The notes beneath the pieces were generated by a model that worked only from the letters and a program-made list of their open reading frames with translations, was not told the DNA's origin and ran no database searches. From Sutterella sp. (lineage in GTDB: Bacteria; Pseudomonadota; Gammaproteobacteria; Burkholderiales; Burkholderiaceae_F): DNA of 5,011 nucleotides. Location of the stretch: assembly GCA_003488465.1 (NCBI GenBank), contig DNLN01000209.1:1-5011 (forward strand). Direction: 5' to 3'. Made by a program: the position numbers and the translations under genes. Positions 1 to 5,011 of the stretch are shown here, piece after piece. Numbering within the stretch: the first letter of the stretch is position 1; each line of letters begins with the position of its first letter.

Positions 1-2
1 TC

Positions 3-311
3 AAGCACCAGTGCACGATGGAAGGAATGATCTGCAACTACACTCTGCCGCTTGAGGAGCGGCTTCGCAAGTTCTTTTATGCGCTGATCACGGCGCACTA
101 CAGCCCAAAGCCTGCCGGGTGGAATCCCTGTCCGGTGGTGCTTACCGTGACTGAAATTGCCCGAATCGTGGCCTGCAACCGGTCCTGGGTGAGCCGCACG
201 CTGTCCGGGTGGGTTGCATCCGGCCTGGTCAAGAAAGACGGGAGAATGCTGCTGCTCAGTTCTCGACTCTTCCCAACGAGTTGCCGAAAAGAAGATTTTG
301 TCAGCTCTTGA
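3..311 (+). CDS. Crp/Fnr-family transcriptional regulator, C-terminal part (5' end outside window)
   Basis: This is the DNA-binding end of a Crp/Fnr-type regulator. The frame is open to the window edge, giving 102 visible residues. An internal ATG at 18 exists, but starting there would give a bare HTH domain, so I treat the gene as 5'-truncated by the window, with its cNMP-binding-like sensor domain upstream. Counting from base 3, residues 12-34 (CNYTLPLEERLRKFFYALIT) match the helix that follows the long dimerisation helix. Residues 47-85 form the winged HTH: LTVTEIARIVACNRSWVSRTL, then GWVASGLVKKDGRMLLL as the wing. Aligned by eye to E. coli Crp, R60 and R65 match R180 and R185, while S61 replaces the usual Glu181 and W62 follows it. 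The effector and targets cannot be judged without the N-terminus. The stop codon TGA (309-311) lies inside the -35 box of the tRNA promoter. The family call is firm; the specific role is unknown. Confidence 0.85.
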   Translation, partial: KHQCTMEGMICNYTLPLEERLRKFFYALITAHYSPKPAGWNPCPVVLTVTEIARIVACNRSWVSRTLSGWVASGLVKKDGRMLLLSSRLFPTSCRKEDFVSS

Positions 312-335
312 CAGAGCCGCATAAAGCAGTAAAAT
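308..335 (+). promoter_or_regulatory. Sigma-70 promoter of the tRNA-Met gene
   Basis: A perfect -35 box TTGACA (308-313) is followed by a 16-base spacer and TAAAAT (330-335), which matches the -10 consensus at five of six positions. Transcription would start near 341-343, only a few bases before the mature tRNA 5' end at 348, which leaves a very short leader for RNase P. The -35 box overlaps the stop codon of the upstream regulator gene. Confidence 0.85.
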
Positions 336-347
336 TCACACCTCTTC

Positions 348-424
348 GGCGCATTAGCTCAGTCGGTTAGAGCAGAGGAATCATAATCCTTGTGTCCGCG
401 GTTCGAGTCCGTGATGCGCCACCA
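348..424 (+). tRNA. tRNA-Met (anticodon CAT), elongator type, CCA encoded
   Basis: The full cloverleaf folds. The acceptor stem is GGCGCAT (348-354) with ATGCGCC (414-420). The D stem is GCTC (357-360) with GAGC (370-373). The anticodon stem is GAGGA (375-379) with TCCTT (387-391), around the 7-base loop ATCATAA with anticodon CAT at 382-384. The T stem is CGCGG (397-401) with CCGTG (409-413), around TTCGAGT. Discriminator A421 and an encoded CCA (422-424) finish it. A G1-C72 pair and the absence of three G-C pairs in the anticodon stem rule out initiator tRNA-fMet. The remaining alternative for a CAT anticodon is tRNA-Ile2, whose C34 is changed to lysidine by TilS. The loop and variable region resemble betaproteobacterial elongator Met as I remember it, so Met is preferred. 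It is a single-tRNA transcription unit with its own promoter and terminator. Confidence 0.9.
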
Positions 425-430
425 GATTCA

Positions 431-448
431 GCGTCCCGAAAGGGATGC
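431..448 (+). other. GNRA-tetraloop hairpin between tRNA and terminator
   Basis: GCGTCCC (431-437) pairs with GGGATGC (442-448): seven pairs, one of them G-T, closed by the tetraloop GAAA (438-441). It begins six bases after the encoded CCA and ends two bases before the terminator stem. It has no T tract of its own, so it is not the terminator. A plausible role is shaping or protecting the tRNA precursor trailer before 3' trimming; that role is inference. Confidence 0.6.
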
Positions 449-450
449 GG

Positions 451-495
451 AAAAGCCGCCAGGAAGACATCTCGTCAGCCTTGAGCGGCTTTTTT
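451..495 (+). terminator. Intrinsic terminator of the tRNA-Met transcript
   Basis: AAAAGCCGC (451-459) pairs with GCGGCTTTT (485-493), a 9-bp stem running into a T tract (490-495, with further T at 497-499). The 25-base loop can extend the hairpin internally through AGG/CCT (461-463, 479-481) and GAC/GTC (466-468, 474-476). The A/T symmetry at the base means it could also work for transcripts from the opposite strand. Confidence 0.85.
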
Positions 496-499
496 CTTT

Positions 500-596
500 C
501 CTGTGTTTCCCGGTCTGTGCCTTGACGCAAAACTTTTTGTTTCTTTTGCGATAAGGCGAGCAAGGCCTGATGGCTCAGGGTAAACTAACAAATTTG
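500..596. other. Non-coding stretch upstream of aspS; nothing convincing seen
   Basis: No plausible coding region lies here on either strand. TTGACG (522-527) is a good -35 match but has no acceptable -10 hexamer 16-18 bases downstream. TAAACT (581-586) is a weak -10 candidate with no matching -35. The aspS promoter probably lies in this stretch, but I cannot place it. Confidence 0.4.
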
Positions 597-639
597 TGAG
601 CCCGGCAGTCAGCCGCAGTGGCTCAGAACCGTTTTTTTT
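597..639 (+). terminator. Terminator-like hairpin plus T8 in the aspS leader
   Basis: TGAGCC (597-602) pairs perfectly with GGCTCA (620-625). Inside it, CGGC (603-606) pairs with GCCG (612-615) around AGTCA. Eight consecutive T follow at 632-639, but six bases (GAACCG) separate stem and T tract, which is looser than a classical intrinsic terminator. It sits about 50 bases before the aspS start and about 100 bases after the tRNA terminator. It could therefore be an attenuator in the aspS leader, the 3' end of a small RNA from 500-640, or a backup stop for tRNA read-through. Sequence alone does not decide. Confidence 0.5.
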
Positions 640-650
640 CGTGTTAATCG

Positions 651-670
651 GCCGGGCGAAAGGGCCTGGC
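651..670 (+). other. Stem-loop in the aspS 5' untranslated region
   Basis: GCCGGGC (651-657) pairs with GCCTGGC (664-670): seven pairs, one G-T, with a six-base loop GAAAGG. It ends 12 bases before the GGAG ribosome binding site (683-686), so it lies just outside the likely ribosome footprint. It shares the 8-mer CGAAAGGG with the hairpin at 431-448. A role in mRNA stability or translational control is possible but inferred. Confidence 0.5.
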
Positions 671-691
671 GCTTGCTGATTCGGAGTACGT

Positions 692-2491
692 ATGCGTACT
701 GTTTATTGTGGCTTGGTTGATGAAAAGTTCATCGGCAAGACTGTTACGCTGTGCGGTTGGGCGCATCGCCGCCGCGACCATGGCGGCGTGATCTTTATTG
801 ACCTGCGCGATCGCGAGGGTCTGGTTCAGGTCGTGTGCGATCCTGACCGTCCCGATGTGTTTGCCACTGCGGACAAGATCCGCAACGAGTACTGCCTGAA
901 GGTTGTCGGCCTTGTGCGTGCCCGTCCGGAAGGAACCAAGAACGAGAATTTGATCTCCGGCGGCGTCGAAGTGCTCTGCCAGGAGCTTGAGATCCTCAAT
1001 CCGTCGCTCACGCCTCCGTTCCAGCTCGACGACGACACGGTGAGCGAGTCTGCGCGTCTTACCTACCGAGTGCTCGATCTGCGTCGTCCTCAGATGCAGA
1101 AGAACCTGAAGCTGCGCTTCAAGGTGACGCAGGCCGTCCGCCACTTCCTCGACGACCACGGCTTCATCGACATCGAGACCCCGGTGCTCACCAAGGCGAC
1201 CCCCGAAGGCGCCCGCGACTACCTGGTTCCGTCCCGTGTCCAGGACGGCTGCTTCTTTGCTCTGCCGCAGTCGCCGCAGCTGTTCAAGCAGCTGCTGATG
1301 GTCGCCGGCTTCGACCGCTACTACCAGATCGTCAAGTGCTTCCGCGACGAGGACCTTCGCGCCGATCGCCAGCCCGAGTTCACCCAGATCGATCTGGAGA
1401 CCTCGTTCCTTGGCGAGCAGGAGATCCGCGATCTGTTTGAAGAGCTGATCGTCACCGTCTTCAAGCAGGTTCTCAATGTCGACCTCGTCGCTCCGGGCGC
1501 CCGCTATCCGGTCATGACCTGGGACGAGGCGATGGCTCGCTTCGGCTCGGACAAGCCTGATCTTCGCGTCAAGCTTGAGCTCAAGGAAATCACCGACATC
1601 GTCGCCAACAGCAACTTCAAGGTCTTCAGTTCCGTGAAGAGCCTGCACAACGGCAAGGTTGTGGCTCTCCGCGTTCCGGGTGCCGCCGCAATGCCGCGCT
1701 CTGAGATCGACAGCTACACCGAGTTCGTCAAGATCTACGGCGCCAAGGGCCTTGCCTATATCAAGGTCAACGACCTCAGCAAGGGCCGCGAAGGCCTGCA
1801 GGGTCCGGTTGTGAAGAACCTCTCCGACGAGGAGTTCACCAAGATCCTCGAGACGACCGGCGCTCAGACGGGCGACGTGATCTTCTTCGGTTCCGACAAG
1901 GCCAAGATCGTCTGGGACAGCCTGGGTGCCCTTCGCCTGAAGATCGGCCACAGCGAGTTCGGCAAGAAGCACGGTCTGTTCGAGGAAGGCTGGAAGCCGC
2001 TCTGGGTTGTGGACTTCCCGATGTTCGAGTTCTCCGAGGAGGAGAACCGCTGGATGGCCATGCACCATCCGTTCACCAGCCCGCGTGACTGCGACGTGGA
2101 CAAGCTGATCAGCGATCCCGAGCACTGCTACGCCAAGGCCTATGACATGGTGCTCAATGGCTGGGAAATCGGCGGCGGCTCCATCCGTATCCACCGCGCC
2201 GAAGTTCAGAGCAAGGTGTTCGAGGCTCTGCAGATCGGTCCGGAAGAGGCCAAGAGAAAGTTCGGCTTCCTGCTCGACGCTCTGCAGTACGGTGCGCCTC
2301 CCCACGGCGGTCTCGCATTCGGTCTTGACCGAATCGTGACGATGATGGCCGGCGCTCCGTCCATCCGTGACGTGATTGCGTTCCCGAAGACCCAGCGCGC
2401 CCAGTGCCTGCTCACCGGTGCTCCGACTCCGGTTGACGAGAAGCAGCTGCGCGAACTGCACATTCGTCTGCGCAACGAGCCGAAGAACTAA
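692..2491 (+). CDS. aspS: Aspartyl-tRNA synthetase, probably non-discriminating (AspRS)
   Basis: A cytoplasmic class II synthetase that charges tRNA-Asp with aspartate using ATP. The 599 residues match the usual bacterial length. Residues 1-105 form the OB-fold anticodon-binding domain ([20 protein letters not shown] at 21-40). The catalytic core has [13 protein letters not shown] (170-182), [11 protein letters not shown] (193-203), motif 2 [18 protein letters not shown] (217-234), HHPFTSP (458 on), GGGSIRIH (494-501) and motif 3 GLAFGLDR (540-547) with its ATP-binding Arg547. The bacterial GAD-type insertion falls in the middle of the protein, roughly 290-400. All key residues are present. 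His30 and Gly81 match residues linked to non-discriminating AspRS (P. aeruginosa H31/G82), so it may also make Asp-tRNA-Asn for GatCAB; this is inference. The start is supported by GGAG at 683-686, five bases upstream, and by homology from MRT onward. It is a monocistronic unit ending at the hairpin at 2525-2557. Confidence 0.98.
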   Translation: MRTVYCGLVDEKFIGKTVTLCGWAHRRRDHGGVIFIDLRDREGLVQVVCDPDRPDVFATADKIRNEYCLKVVGLVRARPEGTKNENLISGGVEVLCQELEILNPSLTPPFQLDDDTVSESARLTYRVLDLRRPQMQKNLKLRFKVTQAVRHFLDDHGFIDIETPVLTKATPEGARDYLVPSRVQDGCFFALPQSPQLFKQLLMVAGFDRYYQIVKCFRDEDLRADRQPEFTQIDLETSFLGEQEIRDLFEELIVTVFKQVLNVDLVAPGARYPVMTWDEAMARFGSDKPDLRVKLELKEITDIVANSNFKVFSSVKSLHNGKVVALRVPGAAAMPRSEIDSYTEFVKIYGAKGLAYIKVNDLSKGREGLQGPVVKNLSDEEFTKILETTGAQTGDVIFFGSDKAKIVWDSLGALRLKIGHSEFGKKHGLFEEGWKPLWVVDFPMFEFSEEENRWMAMHHPFTSPRDCDVDKLISDPEHCYAKAYDMVLNGWEIGGGSIRIHRAEVQSKVFEALQIGPEEAKRKFGFLLDALQYGAPPHGGLAFGLDRIVTMMAGAPSIRDVIAFPKTQRAQCLLTGAPTPVDEKQLRELHIRLRNEPKN

Positions 2492-2524
2492 TCAGTTCCG
2501 GTAAGGAACTCGTCTTCGACGAAA

Positions 2525-2564
2525 TGGCCGCGGTTTGGGAGTCTCTCGCCGCGGCCACATTTTT
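2525..2564 (+). terminator. Intrinsic terminator of aspS
   Basis: TGGCCGCGG (2525-2533) pairs perfectly with CCGCGGCCA (2549-2557) over a 15-base loop. Two bases then precede five T (2560-2564). It starts 33 bases after the aspS stop. Its presence argues against an ATG at 2524 as the start of the next gene, because that would place the hairpin inside the coding region. Confidence 0.88.
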
Positions 2565-2580
2565 GCCAAGAACCAGTCAT

Positions 2581-3504
2581 ATGTCAGATCCCTGCAATCT
2601 GTGTCCCAGATCATGCGGCGCCGATCGTGAGACAGCCGCCGGTCGCAAGATCAGCATCTGCAAGGCCCCGGCGCGGGTGAAGATCGCGCTCGTGAGCCTG
2701 CACCCGTGGGAGGAGCCCTGCATCAGCGGCAAGTGCGGCGCGGGGACTGTCTTCTTTTCGCACTGCAATCTGCGCTGCTGCTTTTGTCAGAACTACGAGA
2801 TCAGCGCCGAGGGCGGCGGAATCGAGGTGCCGGATGCGCGGCTTGCCGACATCTTCATCGAACAGCAGGAGCGGGGCGCCGAGTGTCTGGAGCTCGTGAC
2901 GCCCGGGCACTACACCGATCAGATCATCCGGTCGCTCAGGGCGGCCAAGGACAGGGGACTTTCGATCCCCGTCGTCTACAACTCGAACGGATACGAGCTG
3001 CCGGCAACGCTCAGGCGATTTGAGGGGCTTGTCGACGTGTTCGTGCCGGATCTGAAGTATTTCGACTCACGATACGGGGAAAAGTATTCTGGTGTTCCGA
3101 AATATTTTGAGTATGCAAGCGAGGCGATCCGCGAGATGCACCGGATGGTCGGGCCGGCGCAGTTTGATGCAGCCGGCATCATGACCCGGGGCATGATCGT
3201 GCGGCACCTTGTGCTCCCGGGGCTGTGGCGGGACAGCATCGAGTGCGTCAAATGGCTTTACGAAGAGTTCGGAGACGCGGTCTACATATCGCTCATGAAC
3301 CAGTACATGCCGCTTTACAAGGCGGCAAGGCACCCGGAGATCAACCGCAGGCTGACTACGCTCGAGTACCAGAAGGTGGTTCGATTTGCCCGATCGCTCG
3401 GGATCACGAACGCCTTCATCCAGGTCGGCGCGACCGCTCAAAGCAAGTTCATCCCGGACTTCAATGGCGACCGGGTGATGCCTAGCCAGAGCCCAGAACA
3501 TTGA
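2581..3504 (+). CDS. Radical SAM protein of the PflX type (COG1313, pyruvate formate-lyase activase-like)
   Basis: A 307-residue Fe-S radical SAM protein resembling the PflX group of putative glycyl-radical-enzyme activases. The [4Fe-4S]/SAM motif CX3CX2C is C62-NLR-C66-CF-C69. An N-terminal cysteine set precedes it (CNLCPRSCG: C5, C8, C12, then C27), as is usual for this group. Other family landmarks are LVTPGHYTDQI (105-115), in place of the GGE motif of classical activases, VVYNSNGYE (131-139), VPDLKYFD (155-162), VRHLVLPG (207-214) and SLMNQYMPLY (237-246). The substrate of this group is not established, and no glycyl radical enzyme is visible here. The frame has an earlier ATG at 2524, but that lies at the aspS terminator and has no close ribosome site. 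ATG 2581 starts just before the conserved CxxCPRxC and has a weak AAGAA at 2568-2572. TTG 2563 is less likely. No promoter is visible in the 17 bases after the terminator, so expression may rely on read-through. Confidence 0.9.
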   Translation: MSDPCNLCPRSCGADRETAAGRKISICKAPARVKIALVSLHPWEEPCISGKCGAGTVFFSHCNLRCCFCQNYEISAEGGGIEVPDARLADIFIEQQERGAECLELVTPGHYTDQIIRSLRAAKDRGLSIPVVYNSNGYELPATLRRFEGLVDVFVPDLKYFDSRYGEKYSGVPKYFEYASEAIREMHRMVGPAQFDAAGIMTRGMIVRHLVLPGLWRDSIECVKWLYEEFGDAVYISLMNQYMPLYKAARHPEINRRLTTLEYQKVVRFARSLGITNAFIQVGATAQSKFIPDFNGDRVMPSQSPEH

Positions 3505-3530
3505 GCGGTACAGGTCTGACCGCACTTTTT
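3505..3530 (+). terminator. Intrinsic terminator after the radical SAM gene
   Basis: GCGGT (3505-3509) pairs with ACCGC (3519-3523). The inner pairs CA/TG (3511-3512 with 3517-3518) extend it past a bulged A3510. T5 (3526-3530) follows after two bases. The stem begins at the base after the stop codon, so the transcript has almost no 3' untranslated region. Confidence 0.7.
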
Positions 3531-3545
3531 GCCCTGACGTATACT
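3516..3545 (+). promoter_or_regulatory. Candidate sigma-70 promoter for the XRE/AsmA-like operon
   Basis: CTGACC (3516-3521, four of six matches) lies 18 bases before TATACT (3540-3545, five of six matches). The predicted start near 3552 leaves a leader of about 29 bases to the ATG at 3581. The -35 box sits in the 3' arm of the upstream terminator. No inverted repeat that would mark an operator is evident around it. Confidence 0.55.
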
Positions 3546-3580
3546 TAACTGTCGGTCCATCATAGTTTTCCAAGCGAAAC

Positions 3581-3967
3581 ATGGCGCTTACAACAACCAA
3601 GCAGCGAAGGGTTCTGGGAGAGCGGCTCAGGGATGAGCGCGAGCGGCTCGGGTACACGGAACTTCAGATCGCCCAATTGCTCGGCATTCCGCTCGAGCAG
3701 TATCAGGCTGAGGAGCGCGGAGAGGTTGATCCGGGGCTTTTCTCAATGCCAAGACTGGATGCCTGCGGCTTTGACGTGCTGTTCATCGTGACCGGTACGC
3801 GCAACAAGCCCGTGCAGGAGGAAAGTGAGTTGCTGCAGAGGTTCCGCGAACTTTCCGCAAAGGGCAGAGCCTCGATTTTCATGACGCTTGATGCGCTTGA
3901 GCGCCTCGCTCCCAATCTGCGGCAGAGGATTCGCCAGAAGATTGATGACACGTTCAAGGACTATTGA
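3581..3967 (+). CDS. Small XRE-family helix-turn-helix regulator
   Basis: A 128-residue protein with an N-terminal HTH of the XRE/Cro-C1 type: LGERLRDERERLGYTELQIA (12-31), then QLLGIPLEQYQAEERGEVDP (32-51). DACGFDVLFIVTGTR (60-74) follows, a segment typical of phage-repressor-like regulators common in Proteobacteria. The recognition helix is less canonical than usual: PLEQYQAEERG where such proteins often have S..TIQ.YE.G. The remainder (75-128) is a charged, helical tail (LLQRFRELSAKGRASIFMTL, then a KIDDTFKDY end) that may mediate dimerisation. There is no protease or LexA-like domain, so it is not a full C1 repressor. Ribosome binding is weak (AAGCGAA region before the ATG). It lies 34 bases upstream of the AsmA-like gene with no terminator between them. 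It may regulate this operon itself, but its targets are unknown. Confidence 0.82.
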   Translation: MALTTTKQRRVLGERLRDERERLGYTELQIAQLLGIPLEQYQAEERGEVDPGLFSMPRLDACGFDVLFIVTGTRNKPVQEESELLQRFRELSAKGRASIFMTLDALERLAPNLRQRIRQKIDDTFKDY

Positions 3968-4001
3968 GAGGGTCGCCGCTTAGAGGTTTTAGGCTAGAGA
4001 G

Positions 4002-5011
4002 ATGCTTCGGATTATTCGCGCCATACTCATTGTTCTCACGGCTGTGACGGTCGCCATTTCGGCCGGCGTGTGCACGGTCGCCTGGCGGCTCAGCAACGGA
4101 GCGGCCGAAGAGGCGATTGCACGGATCAGCAAGGAGTCGCTCGGCGTGCGGGCGGAGATCGATGGCGCGGTGAACGTGAAGAAATTCCCTCAGGTGATCG
4201 CGCAGATCCCGACGGTGCGCTTTGTTGATGAGGCGACGGGCCGGCAGGTGGGCTCGATTGAGTCCGCCAGGCTCCATCTCTCGCTTTGGGCCCTGCCCCT
4301 TGGCGCCATCCAGATTTCCGAAGGCGTCGTGACGGGCGCAAAGGGCGAGGTGAGGCTCCCGGAAGTCTCCCTGAAGGCGCTTTTTGACAATTCGCTTCGG
4401 GCGGTGAACTTTCCCAAGGACGTGCGCCTTGGGAACATCCGCTTTGAGCAGGGCGACGTGACGGTTCGGGTGAAGGACGAGGCTTACAGGCTTCACAATC
4501 TGTCCGTCGGTTTTGACAGTCTTTCTCCCGAAATGACGAGTACGGTTGCCTGGAGCGCGGATGTTGAAAAACTAGCCGGTGCAGGGCAGGCGGCGCCTGC
4601 CCCAGAGGTTTCTAGCGAATCGGACGGGAGCGCGCAGGCGACTCAGCCGGGCATTCGCTGGCCCGACTGGTTCCATGCCTACGATGGCTTCAAGAAGGGG
4701 GTCTTCAACGGCGCGGGCAAGGTGTCGCTTTCGGTGGAATCAAACTTTGTCGCGTTTGAGAACGCTCAAGCCTCTTTGCAGGCTGAGACTGCTGAAGGCA
4801 AGGTGCTCACGGCCGCTAGAGCCCTTCGGTTCGGTGTGCATGACGGCGTGATTGCAGCCAAGCAGGCCGCCGTGACGATCGCCCGCCCGGAGCGCAGTCC
4901 CTCAGACATTCGATTTGACATCGAGGATCTGCGCTACGAAAACGGTCAGCTGATGAGCCCCGGCACCCGTGTGCAGCTCACGGACAAGACGGGCAGTCGC
5001 ACCTCGGTGGT
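4002..5011 (+). CDS. AsmA-like inner-membrane-anchored periplasmic protein (3' end outside window)
   Basis: An open frame with no stop from ATG 4002 to the window end gives 336 visible residues. Residues 4-28 are a hydrophobic N-terminal segment after short basic flanks (R3, R6), reading as a signal anchor with the rest periplasmic. The next part has the AsmA layout: a helical stretch (33-47), LGVRAEIDGAVNVKKFP (47-63), IPTVRFVDEATGRQVGSIES (69-88), then ARLHLSLWALPLGAIQISEG (89-108), corresponding to the AsmA pattern of a graded beta-strand series whose 'scaffold' strand is followed by LPLL-like turns. Long beta-rich stretches follow. AsmA/TamB-type proteins act in outer-membrane lipid homeostasis, likely as lipid-transfer bridges; that is family knowledge. 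Residues 192-217 form an Ala/Pro/Ser-rich linker. Start choice: AGG (3991-3993) is eight bases upstream and the signal anchor begins at once. The gene probably shares a transcript with the XRE gene. The AsmA assignment rests on pattern only, so DUF-type relatives are possible. Confidence 0.78.
   Translation, partial: MLRIIRAILIVLTAVTVAISAGVCTVAWRLSNGAAEEAIARISKESLGVRAEIDGAVNVKKFPQVIAQIPTVRFVDEATGRQVGSIESARLHLSLWALPLGAIQISEGVVTGAKGEVRLPEVSLKALFDNSLRAVNFPKDVRLGNIRFEQGDVTVRVKDEAYRLHNLSVGFDSLSPEMTSTVAWSADVEKLAGAGQAAPAPEVSSESDGSAQATQPGIRWPDWFHAYDGFKKGVFNGAGKVSLSVESNFVAFENAQASLQAETAEGKVLTAARALRFGVHDGVIAAKQAAVTIARPERSPSDIRFDIEDLRYENGQLMSPGTRVQLTDKTGSRTSV

Noticed and set aside
348..424. tRNA-Met as an integration site for a mobile element
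   Set aside because: I saw no integrase gene and no repeat of the tRNA 3' end elsewhere in the window; the downstream gene is housekeeping aspS.
522..527. TTGACG as the -35 box of an aspS promoter
   Set aside because: The 16-18 base spacing leads to TTTTGC/TTTGCG, which is not a usable -10. The nearest GATAAG (550-555) is 22 bases away.
381..563. A 60-codon frame on the - strand through the tRNA, ending in GLEPRTQGL
   Set aside because: This ending is the well-known spurious translation of the reverse complement of tRNA 3' ends. The frame also crosses the terminator.
597..670. T-box or known riboswitch ahead of aspS
   Set aside because: No T-box core sequence or other recognised aptamer is visible, and T-boxes are not expected in Betaproteobacteria.
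644..2461. A 605-codon open frame on the - strand, opposite aspS
   Set aside because: It mirrors the high-GC, third-position-biased aspS gene and its translation is rich in Leu/Val/His/Ala with no recognisable domain. This is a typical antisense shadow frame of a strongly codon-biased gene.
3067..3657. A 196-codon - strand frame opposite the radical SAM gene and the promoter region
   Set aside because: It has no recognisable domain, crosses the terminator and promoter region, and overlaps a clear conserved gene on the other strand.
4579..4851. A 90-codon + strand frame inside the AsmA-like gene, and the - strand frames at 3954-4496
   Set aside because: They are out-of-frame, Arg-rich or low-information translations lying within the continuous AsmA-like reading frame that starts at 4002.

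Overview
The window looks like an ordinary chromosomal segment of a betaproteobacterium, probably of the order Burkholderiales. The main evidence is the aspartyl-tRNA synthetase, whose sequence I recognise as strongly Burkholderiales-like (for example [32 protein letters not shown]). The moderately high GC content and a tRNA gene with an encoded CCA end agree with this. A PflX-type radical SAM protein and a Crp/Fnr-type regulator would suit an anaerobic or microaerobic member such as a Sutterella-like gut bacterium, but that narrower placement is inference. All genes I could support are on the + strand.

Layout: (1) Bases 3-311 hold the 3' end of a Crp/Fnr-family regulator whose start lies upstream of the window. 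(2) A near-consensus sigma-70 promoter (308-335) overlaps its stop codon and drives a tRNA-Met(CAT) gene (348-424). A small GNRA-type hairpin and a strong intrinsic terminator (451-495) follow. (3) Bases 500-691 contain no gene. They hold a terminator-like hairpin with eight T (597-639) and a second hairpin (651-670) just ahead of the aspS ribosome binding site. (4) aspS (692-2491) is complete and ends at its own perfect 9-bp terminator hairpin (2525-2564). (5) A PflX/COG1313-type radical SAM protein (2581-3504) ends directly at another terminator (3505-3530). (6) A promoter candidate (3516-3545) precedes a small XRE-family regulator (3581-3967). An AsmA-like membrane-anchored protein (from 4002, running off the end) follows after 34 bases, so these two probably form an operon.

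The window divides into four transcription units, each closed by a terminator visible in the sequence except the last, which is cut by the window edge. tRNA-Met and aspS both serve translation. AspRS carries the His30/Gly81 pair associated with non-discriminating enzymes, which suggests Asn-tRNA is made indirectly through GatCAB. I found no CRISPR array, transposon, phage module, toxin-antitoxin pair or other clearly new system. The points most worth a second look are the structured aspS leader, the non-discriminating AspRS signature, and the orphan radical SAM protein with extra N-terminal cysteines.
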